Shown one piece after another: positions 52,208-61,529 of a DNA stretch of 64,000 bases. The DNA lies in contig CALRIT020000001.1 in NCBI GenBank assembly GCA_943361925.1, positions 62,001-126,000 on the forward strand, written 5' to 3'. Both the position numbers and the translations under genes were made by a program. This stretch comes from CAISCU01 sp943361925. GTDB lineage: Bacteria; Bacteroidota; Bacteroidia; UKL13-3. The notes under the pieces are model-generated. The model saw only the letters and a program-made list of their open reading frames with translations. It ran no database searches and was not told the origin of the DNA. Numbering within the stretch: position 1 is the stretch's first letter; every line of letters begins with the position of its first letter.

Positions 52208-52342
52208 ACTTCTTCAAAAAAAAAATATAATTCGCTGGTTTTGTTCGAAAAGAATTTAAAAATGCTCCTTTTTTGCCCTCTTTTTGCTTTGTTGAAAGTA
52301 AATTCTTGCAAAAATTAAGGTTTAACCCCAAATTGCAACTCT

Positions 52343-52361
52343 GTAAGTATTCTTTACTTAC
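52343..52361. promoter_or_regulatory. Palindrome just before accA, possible operator
   Basis: GTAAGTA (52343-52349) and TACTTAC (52355-52361) are perfect 7-base inverted arms with a TTCTT spacer, ending 14 bases before the accA start. Its position suits a repressor of fatty-acid synthesis or a leader hairpin. It does not match the Bacillus FapR sequence as I know it. Confidence 0.45.
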
Positions 52362-52375
52362 TCAAAATCTGTAAC

Positions 52376-53329
52376 ATGACAACTTTTGACTTTGAAAAAC
52401 CAATACAAGATCTCGAGGAACAACTCGCTGATCTCGTAAAAAATCATGAAAAGGGTAAAATTGATTTCACCGAAAAAATAAAAGAAGTGAATGAAAAAAT
52501 CCTTGAAGAAAAAAAACGAGTTTACTCCAATTTGAATGGCTGGCAAAGAGTTCAAATTAGCAGACATCCTGAAAGACCCTATACTTTAGATTATATCGAA
52601 AAGTGTTTTACAAATTTTATCGAACTACATGGCGACCGTGGTGTGAAAGACGATAAAGCTATGGTTGGTGGACTTGCAAGCATTGATGGTAAATCAGTAA
52701 TGATTATTGGTCACCAAAAAGGTAGAAACACCAAACAACGTCAGTACCGCAATTTCGGAATGGCAAATCCTGAAGGATACAGAAAAGCCCTTCGCTTGAT
52801 GAAAATGGCTGAAAAATTTGGTATTCCTATCATTTGTTTAATAGATACTCCCGGTGCTTCACCTGGTTTAGAGGCTGAAGAAAGAGGTCAGGGTGAAGCA
52901 ATTGCTCGTAACTTGCTTGAAATGTCGGTTTTAAAAGTGCCTGTAGTTTGTGTAATTATTGGAGAAGGTGCTTCCGGTGGTGCTTTAGGAATTGGAATTG
53001 GAGACAGAGTTTTAATGATGGAAAATACATGGTATTCTGTAATTTCTCCTGAATCATGTTCTTCTATTTTATGGAGAAGCTGGGAACACAAAGAAAAAGC
53101 AGCTGAGGCTTTAAAACTTACTGCAAACGATATGCTTGCCAACAAATTAATTGATGGAATTATTCAAGAACCGCTAGGTGGTGCTCATCAAAATATTGAA
53201 GAAGCATTTGAAATAATGAAATCAACTTTAATTAATGAAATTGCTTCATTAGAAAATACTCCGGTTGAAGAACTTATTGATAAACGAATTGCAAAATTCT
53301 CTGCAATGGGTTCGTTTACTGAATCATAA
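52376..53329 (+). CDS. accA: Acetyl-CoA carboxylase carboxyltransferase subunit alpha
   Basis: The alpha half of the carboxyltransferase that moves the carboxyl group from biotin to acetyl-CoA, the first step of fatty-acid synthesis. The 317-residue protein begins with a helical region and reaches the crotonase core GWQRVQISRHPERPYTLDYIE, FIELHGDRGVKDDKAMVGGLASIDG, and GYRKALRLMKMAEKFGIPIICLIDTPGASPGLEAEERGQGEAIARNLLEM, followed by the oxyanion-hole GEGASGGALGIGIGD and the VISPESCSSILWRSW region. accD is not in the window. A palindrome lies directly upstream. Confidence 0.97.
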   Translation: MTTFDFEKPIQDLEEQLADLVKNHEKGKIDFTEKIKEVNEKILEEKKRVYSNLNGWQRVQISRHPERPYTLDYIEKCFTNFIELHGDRGVKDDKAMVGGLASIDGKSVMIIGHQKGRNTKQRQYRNFGMANPEGYRKALRLMKMAEKFGIPIICLIDTPGASPGLEAEERGQGEAIARNLLEMSVLKVPVVCVIIGEGASGGALGIGIGDRVLMMENTWYSVISPESCSSILWRSWEHKEKAAEALKLTANDMLANKLIDGIIQEPLGGAHQNIEEAFEIMKSTLINEIASLENTPVEELIDKRIAKFSAMGSFTES

Positions 53330-53344
53330 AAGTTTTTACACAAA

Positions 53345-53372
53345 AAAAGCGGCAAATTTTGCCGCTTTTTTT
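53345..53372. terminator. Bidirectional terminator between accA and lysC
   Basis: AAAAGCGGCAAA and TTTGCCGCTTTT form an almost perfect palindrome with A-tract and T-tract on either side, between two convergent genes (accA ends at 53329, the aspartate kinase at 53386). Confidence 0.88.
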
Positions 53373-53385
53373 GTTTATACAAAGA

Positions 53386-54648
53386 CTAAACTCCCAATAC
53401 CCATTGTAAAGTATTTCTTGTTTTTTGCTCAACCAATATCTTTTTGCCTGCACTAAATTGTGCCTGACTTTTTTCATCGTAATTACTGATTGTAAACAAT
53501 TCAACACCTTGGTTTTCCTTTACTTTATAATCAGTGTTTAAAGCTTCAATTAACTGTGGAATTTTCTTTTCATCGTTATTGATACAAACACTAAAACTAA
53601 TAGCTGAGTTCTGCATTAAATTTACTTTGATATTTAATTTAGCAAATAGCTCAAAAATCTTACTCAGTTTATCTTCAACAATAAAAGAAAAATCTTTACT
53701 GCTAATTGAAATCAATACTTGGTTTCCTTTACTGATAAAGGTTGGAACATGGTCTTCCTTGTCTTTTTCAACTCCAACACAAGTACCCTCAGCCTCAGGA
53801 TTCAAAAATGATTTTACAAAAAGGGGAATGCCTTTATGTTGCAATGGTTGAATCGTTTTTGGATGAATGACTGTCGCTCCATAGTAAGCCATTTCAATTG
53901 CTCTTGGATAACTTAAAGCATTAATTTTTATGGCATCAGGAAATAGTTTAGGATCACCATTCATAACACCTGCAACATCTTTCCAAATACTTACTTGCTC
54001 TGCATTTAATCCAAAAGCAAATATTGCTGCTGAATAATCAGAACCTTCACGACCTAAAGTAACAGTTAAATTTTCTTTGTTTTTACCTATAAATCCTTGC
54101 GTTACAACCATTTGTTTTTTTACAATTGGTTGAAGTTTTCCTGAAATTAGTCGGCCTGTAGTTTCCCAATCAACTTTTCCTTCTCTAAAGTTGCTATCGG
54201 TTGAAATAAAGTTTCTGGCATCCATCCATCGGTTTTTAATGCCGATTTCATTTAAATAAGTGCTAACTATTCTGGTTGAAAAAATCTCTCCATAACTAAC
54301 AATCTGGTCGTAAACCTGGTCGAAATTTTCATCGGGAGTAGTTTCTAATTCACATTCCAATTCAATAAACAAATTTTCAATATCATCATAACTATGATTG
54401 AAAGAGCCGCTTAAAAGTTCGGCAATAATTTGGTCGTGAAATTGCTTGACTTCCTTATAAATCTCATTTTTTTCGGGTTTATTTTCAAAATATGCCTTAG
54501 CTAATCTTTCTAAACCATTGGTTGTTTTCCCCATTGCAGAAACTACAACCAGTAATTCATCACCACCAAAATTTGCCAATACATTTCCAACGTTTTTTAC
54601 AGCTGAAGCATCTTTTACTGAAGCTCCTCCAAATTTGTATACTTTCAT
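53386..54648 (-). CDS. lysC: Aspartate kinase, monofunctional
   Basis: Aspartate kinase phosphorylates aspartate at the start of lysine, methionine, threonine and diaminopimelate synthesis. The kinase domain is visible as MKVYKFGGASVKDASAVKNVGNVL, the nucleotide region TVTLGREGSDYSAAIFAFGL, DVAGVMNGDPKLFPDAIKINALSYPRAIEMAYYGATVIHPKTIQP. The C-terminal 120 residues hold ACT domains (SISSKDFSFIVEDKLSKIF) for feedback control. No homoserine dehydrogenase is fused, so it is the monofunctional type. Its promoter lies between it and fbp. Confidence 0.93.
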   Translation of the reverse strand: MKVYKFGGASVKDASAVKNVGNVLANFGGDELLVVVSAMGKTTNGLERLAKAYFENKPEKNEIYKEVKQFHDQIIAELLSGSFNHSYDDIENLFIELECELETTPDENFDQVYDQIVSYGEIFSTRIVSTYLNEIGIKNRWMDARNFISTDSNFREGKVDWETTGRLISGKLQPIVKKQMVVTQGFIGKNKENLTVTLGREGSDYSAAIFAFGLNAEQVSIWKDVAGVMNGDPKLFPDAIKINALSYPRAIEMAYYGATVIHPKTIQPLQHKGIPLFVKSFLNPEAEGTCVGVEKDKEDHVPTFISKGNQVLISISSKDFSFIVEDKLSKIFELFAKLNIKVNLMQNSAISFSVCINNDEKKIPQLIEALNTDYKVKENQGVELFTISNYDEKSQAQFSAGKKILVEQKTRNTLQWVLGV

Positions 54649-54749
54649 CTTCCCTAAATATGTGTTTAAATTACTGCTCTTTTTCAGCTATTTGAACAAA
54701 AGCCTGTAAAAATAAAACATGCATAGCAAAAACTTAGTAAAAAATATCA

Positions 54750-54780
54750 TTTGTAGTTTCAAGTCCTTATCATAGGTTTG
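54750..54780 (+). promoter_or_regulatory. Promoter of fbp
   Basis: TTTG at 54750-54753 and TAGGTTTG at 54773-54780 are exact -33 and -7 boxes separated by 19 bases, the ideal Bacteroidota arrangement. Transcription would begin about 10 bases before the fbp ATG at 54797, so the leader is very short. Confidence 0.8.
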
Positions 54781-54796
54781 CTAAAACTTATAACCT

Positions 54797-55795
54797 ATGA
54801 GTATTACAACACTTGGACAGTTTATTATTGAAAAGCAAATGGATTTTCCTTTTGCTAAAGGCGAATTATCTCGTTTATTAAGAGACATTGGTATCGCATC
54901 AAAAATCATTTCCAGAGAAGTTAACAAAGCAGGATTAACCCAGATTTTGGGTGATTTTGGTTCTGTTAATGTTCAGGGAGAAGATGTTAAAAAACTTGAT
55001 ATCATTGGTAATGAAACCTTTATTTGGGCATTAAGCAAAGGTGGTGAAGTTTGTGCAATGGCCAGCGAAGAAAATTATGACATGATTCCTTTGAATGGAT
55101 TTTATTCAAAATCCGGAAAATATGTTGTTTGTATCGATCCTTTGGATGGCTCAAGTAATATTGATGTTAATGTATCAATTGGAACTATTTTCTCTATTTA
55201 TAGAAGAATTTCAGAGCCTGGAACTGAACCTGATTTGAAAGATGTTCTTCAACCGGGAAATCAATTAGTGGGTGCAGGATATGTAGTTTATGGAACTAGT
55301 ACAATGTTGGTTTACAGCACAGGAGCCGGTGTAAACGGATTTACACTTGATCCTTCAATTGGTGAATTTTGTTTGTCACATCCCGATATTATGACACCAA
55401 AAGATGGAAAAGTATATTCTATCAATGAAGGAAATGCAGCAGAATTTCCAGAAGGTGTTAAAACCTATTTAGATTGGGTTAAAGGCTCAAATAAAGAAGA
55501 AAACAGACCTTATACTGCAAGATATATTGGCTCTATGGTGGCCGATTTTCATAGAAACTTGCTTAAGGGTGGAGTATTCATTTACCCTCCAACAGCAAAA
55601 GCTCCAAATGGTAAATTAAGATTATTGTTTGAATGTATACCAATGGCATTCATTTCAGAGCAAGCCGGTGGAAAAGCAACAATAGGTGATGGTTCAAGAA
55701 TTTTAGATGTGATACCTGAAAAATTACATCAGCGTGTACCTGCAATTATGGGTTCAGCTAATATGGTCGACAAACTTGAAGGTTTCATGAAATAA
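54797..55795 (+). CDS. fbp: Fructose-1,6-bisphosphatase, class I
   Basis: The gluconeogenic enzyme that hydrolyses fructose-1,6-bisphosphate to fructose-6-phosphate. The class I signature is complete: MASEENYDMIPL (first metal glutamate), CIDPLDGSSNIDVNVSIGTIFSIYR, GFTLDPSIGEFCLSHPDI, the sugar-binding RPYTARYIGSMVADFHRNLLKGGVFIYPP, and GKATIGDGSRILDVIPEKLHQRVPAIMGS at the end. The 332-residue length is normal. A canonical promoter precedes it and a strong terminator follows, so it is a single-gene unit. Confidence 0.97.
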   Translation: MSITTLGQFIIEKQMDFPFAKGELSRLLRDIGIASKIISREVNKAGLTQILGDFGSVNVQGEDVKKLDIIGNETFIWALSKGGEVCAMASEENYDMIPLNGFYSKSGKYVVCIDPLDGSSNIDVNVSIGTIFSIYRRISEPGTEPDLKDVLQPGNQLVGAGYVVYGTSTMLVYSTGAGVNGFTLDPSIGEFCLSHPDIMTPKDGKVYSINEGNAAEFPEGVKTYLDWVKGSNKEENRPYTARYIGSMVADFHRNLLKGGVFIYPPTAKAPNGKLRLLFECIPMAFISEQAGGKATIGDGSRILDVIPEKLHQRVPAIMGSANMVDKLEGFMK

Positions 55796-55816
55796 TCAAA
55801 TTTGAATAATTTTTTA

Positions 55817-55850
55817 AAAGCCGGTTCATAAAATGAATCGGCTTTTTTTT
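55817..55850 (+). terminator. Intrinsic terminator of fbp
   Basis: AAAGCCGGTTCAT (55817-55829) pairs with ATGAATCGGCTTT (55833-55845) with one mismatch and a 3-base loop, followed by T8. Confidence 0.88.
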
Positions 55851-56178
55851 TGATTTACGTTCCGGGAAAAATAGTTTCATGTTTTCAATCATAAATCAGT
55901 GTATTTACAATTTCATTACATTGGCTGTCGGGATTATCATAAAATCAATTTTAATGTAAATAAATCCATTAATAATTTAAGATTTAGGTAATGTATTGGT
56001 AACATTATAAAAAAATCACTATTTTTTATTTATTCAGAGTCCTAGTTTTCAGTTAAATAGAGAAAATGGCTTAAAAATGCAAAAATTGACGAATTTGTGC
56101 AATTCAATGGATTTTTAGTGTAAATTTTTCTTTATTCTAATCTTCAACTTTGTATTATATCGGATTTAAGTTTTGATA
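55851..56178. other. Upstream region of the PAS-kinase operon
   Basis: About 330 AT-rich bases without a coding frame. The operon promoter must lie here, but I find no exact TAnnTTTG box at a good distance; TTTG at 56150 before a TATTATAT run is a weak candidate. No repeat or RNA gene is visible. Confidence 0.4.
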
Positions 56179-59100
56179 ATGAACCAATTTGGACCTTTTT
56201 ATCAAAAAAAATCAATAAAAATGCAAAGTAAAAATTACATACAACATATTTCAGCTCACCTTGATGCTAGTAAAATTGGCATATTGGTAGAAAACCGAGA
56301 TAGAACGGTAATTTATACCAATGCACCTTTTTATAAAATGTTCGGCATGCCCGAAGGAAGTAACCTAATAGGTGAAAACTGTGAGGAATTATTAAAAAAT
56401 GCAGTTCACTTTTTTTCCAGTCCTGAAATTGCTACTGATTTTATTAATAATGCATTAGCATCTAAAAAGGAATCAAGTTATTATCCTCTTTTTAGTTCCA
56501 ATAAAAATGTATTTAAATTAACCTATTTACCTGTTTGGGAAAATAATGAATACATTGGTCATATTTGGGAATACGAAAACCTAACTGAAGATTTTCAAAG
56601 AAATGAGGAATTAAGTTTCAGACAAAAAATGTTTGATCAATTGTTTCAACTTAAACTTGATAATTCTATTGAAAGTTTAAAGGAAGCAAAAAATGCTTAC
56701 AGTGCTCATTTTAAGGATATAATTCACGATACAGAAACCGATAAATATTTCTTAAAACTACCCGATTCTTCAAGTTTTGCAGAAAATGGAAAATACATTG
56801 ATGTTTCTTCCTTTTTGGAGTTTATTTCTAGCAGAGATACCATTCACCAAAACCAACAATTGGCGCTTAGTGAATTTCCAATTTCTATTTTTTATTTAGA
56901 TATTAAAAAAGGTATAATCGACCATCAATCTTTGAAGTTTGTTGGAGGTAATATTAAATTGGTTACCGGTTACGATGAATCTGAATTTAAAGATAAAAAA
57001 GCTTCTTTAGCCAGAAGTAATGTGCATCCTGCAAACATTGATAATCTTAATAAATCATACAAAAAGTTTCTTCGTTCAAAAAATCCAACACAAGTAGAAT
57101 TCAAATGGAATGATTCTACCGGAGAATTCAAGTGGTTACGTATGCAAACCTTGTTTTTTTCATTAGAGGGTTTGAACGGTTATATGATTGGTATTCTTGA
57201 AAATATCAATGATTTTAAAGCAGCTCAAGATAAAATTGCTCAACAGGATTTGGCATTTTCATCACTTTTAGATAATTTAAATGATGCAGTAATTCAGGTT
57301 GATACCAATTTAAATATTACTTATTCAAATAAAAGTAGTGAAGTAATTTCAGGATGGAATCCATCTGAATTAATAAATCAGCACATCTCTAAATTATCAC
57401 ATAAAATAAGTGATGTTTTACATGCAGAAATTCTAAGTTTTTTACCTGAAATCAGAAATTTACAAGCCTATGAATTCCCATTAATCGGCAAAAATGAAAG
57501 CTTTAAATGGGTAAAATTAAATGCACGTCCTTTATTAAACCTAAATAATGAAATTATAGGAATTACTTGCAGTCTTTCGTCTATACATGAAGTAAAAGAA
57601 TACCAAAATCAGTTAAACAAAACTACTCAGCAATTAAATGGATTTGCAAAAAACTCATTTGAAGGCAACTTGCAAATTAATCTTGTTCAAGAAAAAATTG
57701 AATACATCAGCAGTAATTTTAAAAACATTACCGGATATGAAACCGATGATTTAGATTATAAAAATTATGCAAAATTTGTTCATCCGGATGATATCAATTG
57801 GTATATCAAAAAAATCAAATCAGATATTCAGGATAAAGTAACATCTCGAATTCTGAAATTTAGATTCATTCAAAAATCAGGAAAGATTATATGGGTAAGA
57901 GAATCTGCTAAAATCATTTATAATGAATCAGGAGTAGCTACAGAATACATTTCTACAATTACCGATATTACCAGTTTAATTGAAGCTGAAAGAAAGGCCA
58001 ATGAGAATTTTGAGAAGTTTAGAATTATAGCAGAAAATTCTAAAGACATGGTGAGTTTAGTTGATTCATCTGGTTCTTGCGAATTTGTTTCTGGAGCGAT
58101 TCATAATTTTGGTTATGAACAAGGCGATTTAAATGGCACTCAATTTATAGATTATATTTTTCCTGAAGACAGGTATTTAATTGAACCCATTTTAAAAGGT
58201 TTAGAAATAACTGAATACAATGATGTAATTGAATTTAGAATCTTGAAAAAAGACCAAACTCCAGTTTGGGTTGAGGCCAATCTAAGTATTTTTGGTGATG
58301 TAGAATTTCATCCGATTGGGATTGTTCTCAATATTAGAGATGTTTCTGAAAGAATGAAAAGAATGGAAGAGGTTCAGTTTAAAAACAACCTCGTTCAAGC
58401 TATTTCAGAAGCTCAATTGTCTTTTATTAATAGTTCAGATCCAAAACAAGCTCTTGGAATTATTATGCAAAGACTCATCCAGTTAACCAAAAGTGAATTT
58501 GGTTTTATTGGTGAAGTTCAAATAGATAAAAATGGAGTTCCTTCTTTATTAACCCACTATCTTACAGATATTTCATGGGATGAAAATACAAGAAAATTGT
58601 ATCAGGAATCTCATCATGATGGAATTCGTTTTGCTAACTTAAATACACTTTTTGGTTATACAATCAGAACCGGAGAATTGGTTCTAACTGATGACCCTAA
58701 AAACGATCCAAGAGCTGGAGGTTTACCTCCGGGACATCCTTCTTTGAACACCTATATGGGCTTACCTCTTTGGTCTGGAGATAAACTCATTGGAATGATT
58801 GGATTAGGCAATAGAGTTGGAGGTTATGATTTAGGTCTTATTGAAATATTTAATCCAATTTGGACAGTTTCTTCTGCAATTATTCAGAGTTATTTAGATC
58901 AGAAAAAATTAAGGGATACTAAAAGAGAACTAGAGTCAAGTGAAAGCCAAATTAAAGCCATTCTTACCTCTATGGAGGATTTGGTTTTTGAATTAAATAG
59001 TGATTTAGATATTCTACATTTTTGGAACAATAACAACAAAAATTCCCATGTAAAAATAAATCCGGCTGTTAAATATAATTTAACGGATTTACCTGAACCA

Positions 59101-60414
59101 TTTGGAACCGGAGCACTTGATATTTTAATTAAAAAGGTTTTTGAAGATGGACAAACCCGTTCAGTTGAATTACCTTATTTAGGAAGCGATAAAGATATTT
59201 GGTACCAAATAAAAATCTCTCGAATTGATGATGCGAATGCTTTTAAAGTATCAATGTTGGTTCAGGATATTAGTGTGAGAAAAAGTGTAGAAAAAGAAGT
59301 TGAAAGACTAAAGGATTTTTATGAATTACTCCTAAATAATCTTCCTATTGATGTAGTAGTTTTCTCTAAAGACCAAAAATATTTATACATAAACCATAAA
59401 GCCGTTTCAGATAAAAGTAGGAGAGATTGGTTAATTGGTAAAAATGATTTTGATTATGCTAAAAAGTATGGCCTTTCTGATATTTATGTTTTAGGCAGAA
59501 GAGCTATGTTTAATAAGGTTTTGGAAACAAAACAAATTCTAGAATTTGAAGAAGAATATCCAAATAAACTTGAAGATGGGAGCAGTAAATGGGTTTTGAG
59601 ATTCTTTACTCCCATTCTTAATTCTGAAAATGAAATCGACCATATTTTGGGATTTGGATTAGAAATATCTGAGCGTAAAAAAGCAGAATTAGATACACTA
59701 ACAAATTTAGTCAGACAGAAAGAATTAAATGAACTGAAGAATAAATTTGTAAGCACCATTTCACATGAATTCAGAACTCCACTTGCTACCATTAGAAGTA
59801 GCATGGATTTAATGGACATTTTTACAGATAAAAAGGAAATTCAAATCCCTAAAATTAAAGAATTCATAGGCGTAGTTAATAACGAAATTCAAATTTTAAC
59901 TTCATTGTTAAACGATGTATTGTTGATGGGTAGGCATGAGGCCCGTCAAACACCGTTTCATCCTAAATTAAATCAGGTAGACTTAGTAATACAGAATGTA
60001 ATTTCTCAAAATTTCAGATTCATTAAAAACAGAGAAATTAAAGTAGAAAGTTTAAATAAGTTAAAGAAGATTGAATTCGATGAAAAGTTGATTTCACATG
60101 TTTTCTCAAATGTAATTTCAAATGCAGTTAAGTATTCTGAACAGGATGTTTTTATATCAATCAATCAAAGTCATAATGAAACAATAGTATCAGTGAAAGA
60201 TACTGGAATTGGAATTCCTGAGGAAGATTTAAACAGGTTGTTTAACTCGTTTTTCAGAGCTTCAAATAGTAAAGATTTTCAAGGAACAGGTTTGGGTTTA
60301 GTTATCGTAAAAAACTTTGTTGAAATGCATAATGGTTCAATTGAAATTAAATCACAGGAGAATATTGGAACTGAGTTTATAATAAAATTACCTAATAAAT
60401 TAAAAGAAATTTAA
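56179..60414 (+). CDS. Soluble multi-PAS/GAF sensor histidine kinase, 1411 aa
   Basis: A very long sensor without membrane segments. In order: about five PAS domains in residues 20-735 (ILVENRDRTVIYTNAPFYKMFGM; LKFVGGNIKLVTGYDESEF; AVIQVDTNLNITYSNKSSEVISGW; IEYISSNFKNITGYETDD; CEFVSGAIHNFGYEQGD), a GAF domain at about 750-910, two further PAS domains (about 935-1040 and 1050-1175), then HisKA with catalytic H1196 (FVSTISHEFRTPL) and HATPase (NVISNAVKYSE, VKDTGIGIPEED, GTGLGLVIVKNF). Start is the ATG at 56179; 56221 is a good alternative. It directly precedes the REC genes, so it starts the phosphorelay. Confidence 0.92.
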   Translation: MNQFGPFYQKKSIKMQSKNYIQHISAHLDASKIGILVENRDRTVIYTNAPFYKMFGMPEGSNLIGENCEELLKNAVHFFSSPEIATDFINNALASKKESSYYPLFSSNKNVFKLTYLPVWENNEYIGHIWEYENLTEDFQRNEELSFRQKMFDQLFQLKLDNSIESLKEAKNAYSAHFKDIIHDTETDKYFLKLPDSSSFAENGKYIDVSSFLEFISSRDTIHQNQQLALSEFPISIFYLDIKKGIIDHQSLKFVGGNIKLVTGYDESEFKDKKASLARSNVHPANIDNLNKSYKKFLRSKNPTQVEFKWNDSTGEFKWLRMQTLFFSLEGLNGYMIGILENINDFKAAQDKIAQQDLAFSSLLDNLNDAVIQVDTNLNITYSNKSSEVISGWNPSELINQHISKLSHKISDVLHAEILSFLPEIRNLQAYEFPLIGKNESFKWVKLNARPLLNLNNEIIGITCSLSSIHEVKEYQNQLNKTTQQLNGFAKNSFEGNLQINLVQEKIEYISSNFKNITGYETDDLDYKNYAKFVHPDDINWYIKKIKSDIQDKVTSRILKFRFIQKSGKIIWVRESAKIIYNESGVATEYISTITDITSLIEAERKANENFEKFRIIAENSKDMVSLVDSSGSCEFVSGAIHNFGYEQGDLNGTQFIDYIFPEDRYLIEPILKGLEITEYNDVIEFRILKKDQTPVWVEANLSIFGDVEFHPIGIVLNIRDVSERMKRMEEVQFKNNLVQAISEAQLSFINSSDPKQALGIIMQRLIQLTKSEFGFIGEVQIDKNGVPSLLTHYLTDISWDENTRKLYQESHHDGIRFANLNTLFGYTIRTGELVLTDDPKNDPRAGGLPPGHPSLNTYMGLPLWSGDKLIGMIGLGNRVGGYDLGLIEIFNPIWTVSSAIIQSYLDQKKLRDTKRELESSESQIKAILTSMEDLVFELNSDLDILHFWNNNNKNSHVKINPAVKYNLTDLPEPFGTGALDILIKKVFEDGQTRSVELPYLGSDKDIWYQIKISRIDDANAFKVSMLVQDISVRKSVEKEVERLKDFYELLLNNLPIDVVVFSKDQKYLYINHKAVSDKSRRDWLIGKNDFDYAKKYGLSDIYVLGRRAMFNKVLETKQILEFEEEYPNKLEDGSSKWVLRFFTPILNSENEIDHILGFGLEISERKKAELDTLTNLVRQKELNELKNKFVSTISHEFRTPLATIRSSMDLMDIFTDKKEIQIPKIKEFIGVVNNEIQILTSLLNDVLLMGRHEARQTPFHPKLNQVDLVIQNVISQNFRFIKNREIKVESLNKLKKIEFDEKLISHVFSNVISNAVKYSEQDVFISINQSHNETIVSVKDTGIGIPEEDLNRLFNSFFRASNSKDFQGTGLGLVIVKNFVEMHNGSIEIKSQENIGTEFIIKLPNKLKEI

Positions 60415-61515
60415 ATGATGGAACAATCAAAAATATTGGTAATTGAAGACGAAAAAGTTCTCAGAAATAATATCTGTGAAATATTGGAACTTTCAGATTT
60501 TCTTGTGGATTCTGCGGCTAATGGGAAAGATGGATTAAAGAAAATTTATGATTGGCAACCGGATTTGATTTTGTGCGATGTGATGATGCCGGAAATGGAT
60601 GGTTTTGAGGTTTTATTTAATTTAAGGCAATCATTAAATAACCATGTGCCATTTATATTTTTAACAGCAAGAGTCGATAGAGATGATACCAGAAAAGGAA
60701 TGAATCTTGGTGCAGATGATTATTTAACAAAACCATTTTCAAGAGTAGAATTATTAAATGCAGTAAATTCAAGACTCGATTTAAGAAAGAAAATTGGGTT
60801 TAATCATACCTCAGAAATTGGAATTAGAAATATCCTAAAAGCTTTAGGTAGTCAGGAAACTAATCGTCCTTTAAATGGTATTATTGGCTTTGGAGAGTAT
60901 TTAAAAAATCATCCTGAAGATATTGAACCAGAAGCAATTCAGCAAATGGGAACATATATCAAGGAAGCCGGTGAAAAGATTTATAGAATGTCGAAAAAAC
61001 TGAGTTTGTACGAAAGTTTAGCAAGTAATACCATCGACAAAAATCTATTTTCCACACCTGAAGATTCATTGTCATATGATTTAAATATACTTCTTGAAAA
61101 TACAGTACTCAAAGTAGCAAACGATTTTAACAGAAACTGGGATATCCATATAATATTTGAAAAAGTTAGCTCAACACTTGATAGGTACTTTATTCAATTT
61201 ATAGTTTCTGAATTAGTAGATAATGCTTTTAGGTATTCCTTAAAAAATCATCCTGTATTGGTTAAAGCCTTTATGGAAAAAGATGAGATGATACTTACTA
61301 TTACAGATGAAGGATATGTTTCAGGTGATGAACATATTCATAAAATTCAAACAGTTAAAGCCTTTTCAAAAACGAATCCATACGATGAAAATTTAGGATT
61401 AGGAATATACTTAAGTTCCAAAATTCTTGAAAAAGTAGGCGGTTCAATTGAATTCACTCACAATTTTCCTAAAGGACTAGTTGTGAAAATTACTTTCCCT
61501 TTTAATACAAATTAA
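60415..61515 (+). CDS. REC protein fused to a histidine-kinase-like module lacking the histidine
   Basis: The REC domain (1-125) has phospho-acceptor D55 (LILCDVMMPEMDG) and K107 (YLTKPF). Residues 135-366 look like a HisKA plus HATPase module. The H-box reads S-Q-E-T-N-R-P-L-N-G-I-I-G-F, where Q147 takes the place of the phospho-histidine, while the ATPase part keeps the N-box (SELVDNAFRYS), G1 (ITDEGY) and G2 (LGLGIYLSSKI). It therefore probably cannot autophosphorylate and may bind ATP to regulate the relay. Its ATG abuts the kinase stop (no gap). Start could be the second ATG at 60418. Confidence 0.85.
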   Translation: MMEQSKILVIEDEKVLRNNICEILELSDFLVDSAANGKDGLKKIYDWQPDLILCDVMMPEMDGFEVLFNLRQSLNNHVPFIFLTARVDRDDTRKGMNLGADDYLTKPFSRVELLNAVNSRLDLRKKIGFNHTSEIGIRNILKALGSQETNRPLNGIIGFGEYLKNHPEDIEPEAIQQMGTYIKEAGEKIYRMSKKLSLYESLASNTIDKNLFSTPEDSLSYDLNILLENTVLKVANDFNRNWDIHIIFEKVSSTLDRYFIQFIVSELVDNAFRYSLKNHPVLVKAFMEKDEMILTITDEGYVSGDEHIHKIQTVKAFSKTNPYDENLGLGIYLSSKILEKVGGSIEFTHNFPKGLVVKITFPFNTN

Positions 61516-61529
61516 AATCAACCTTTATA

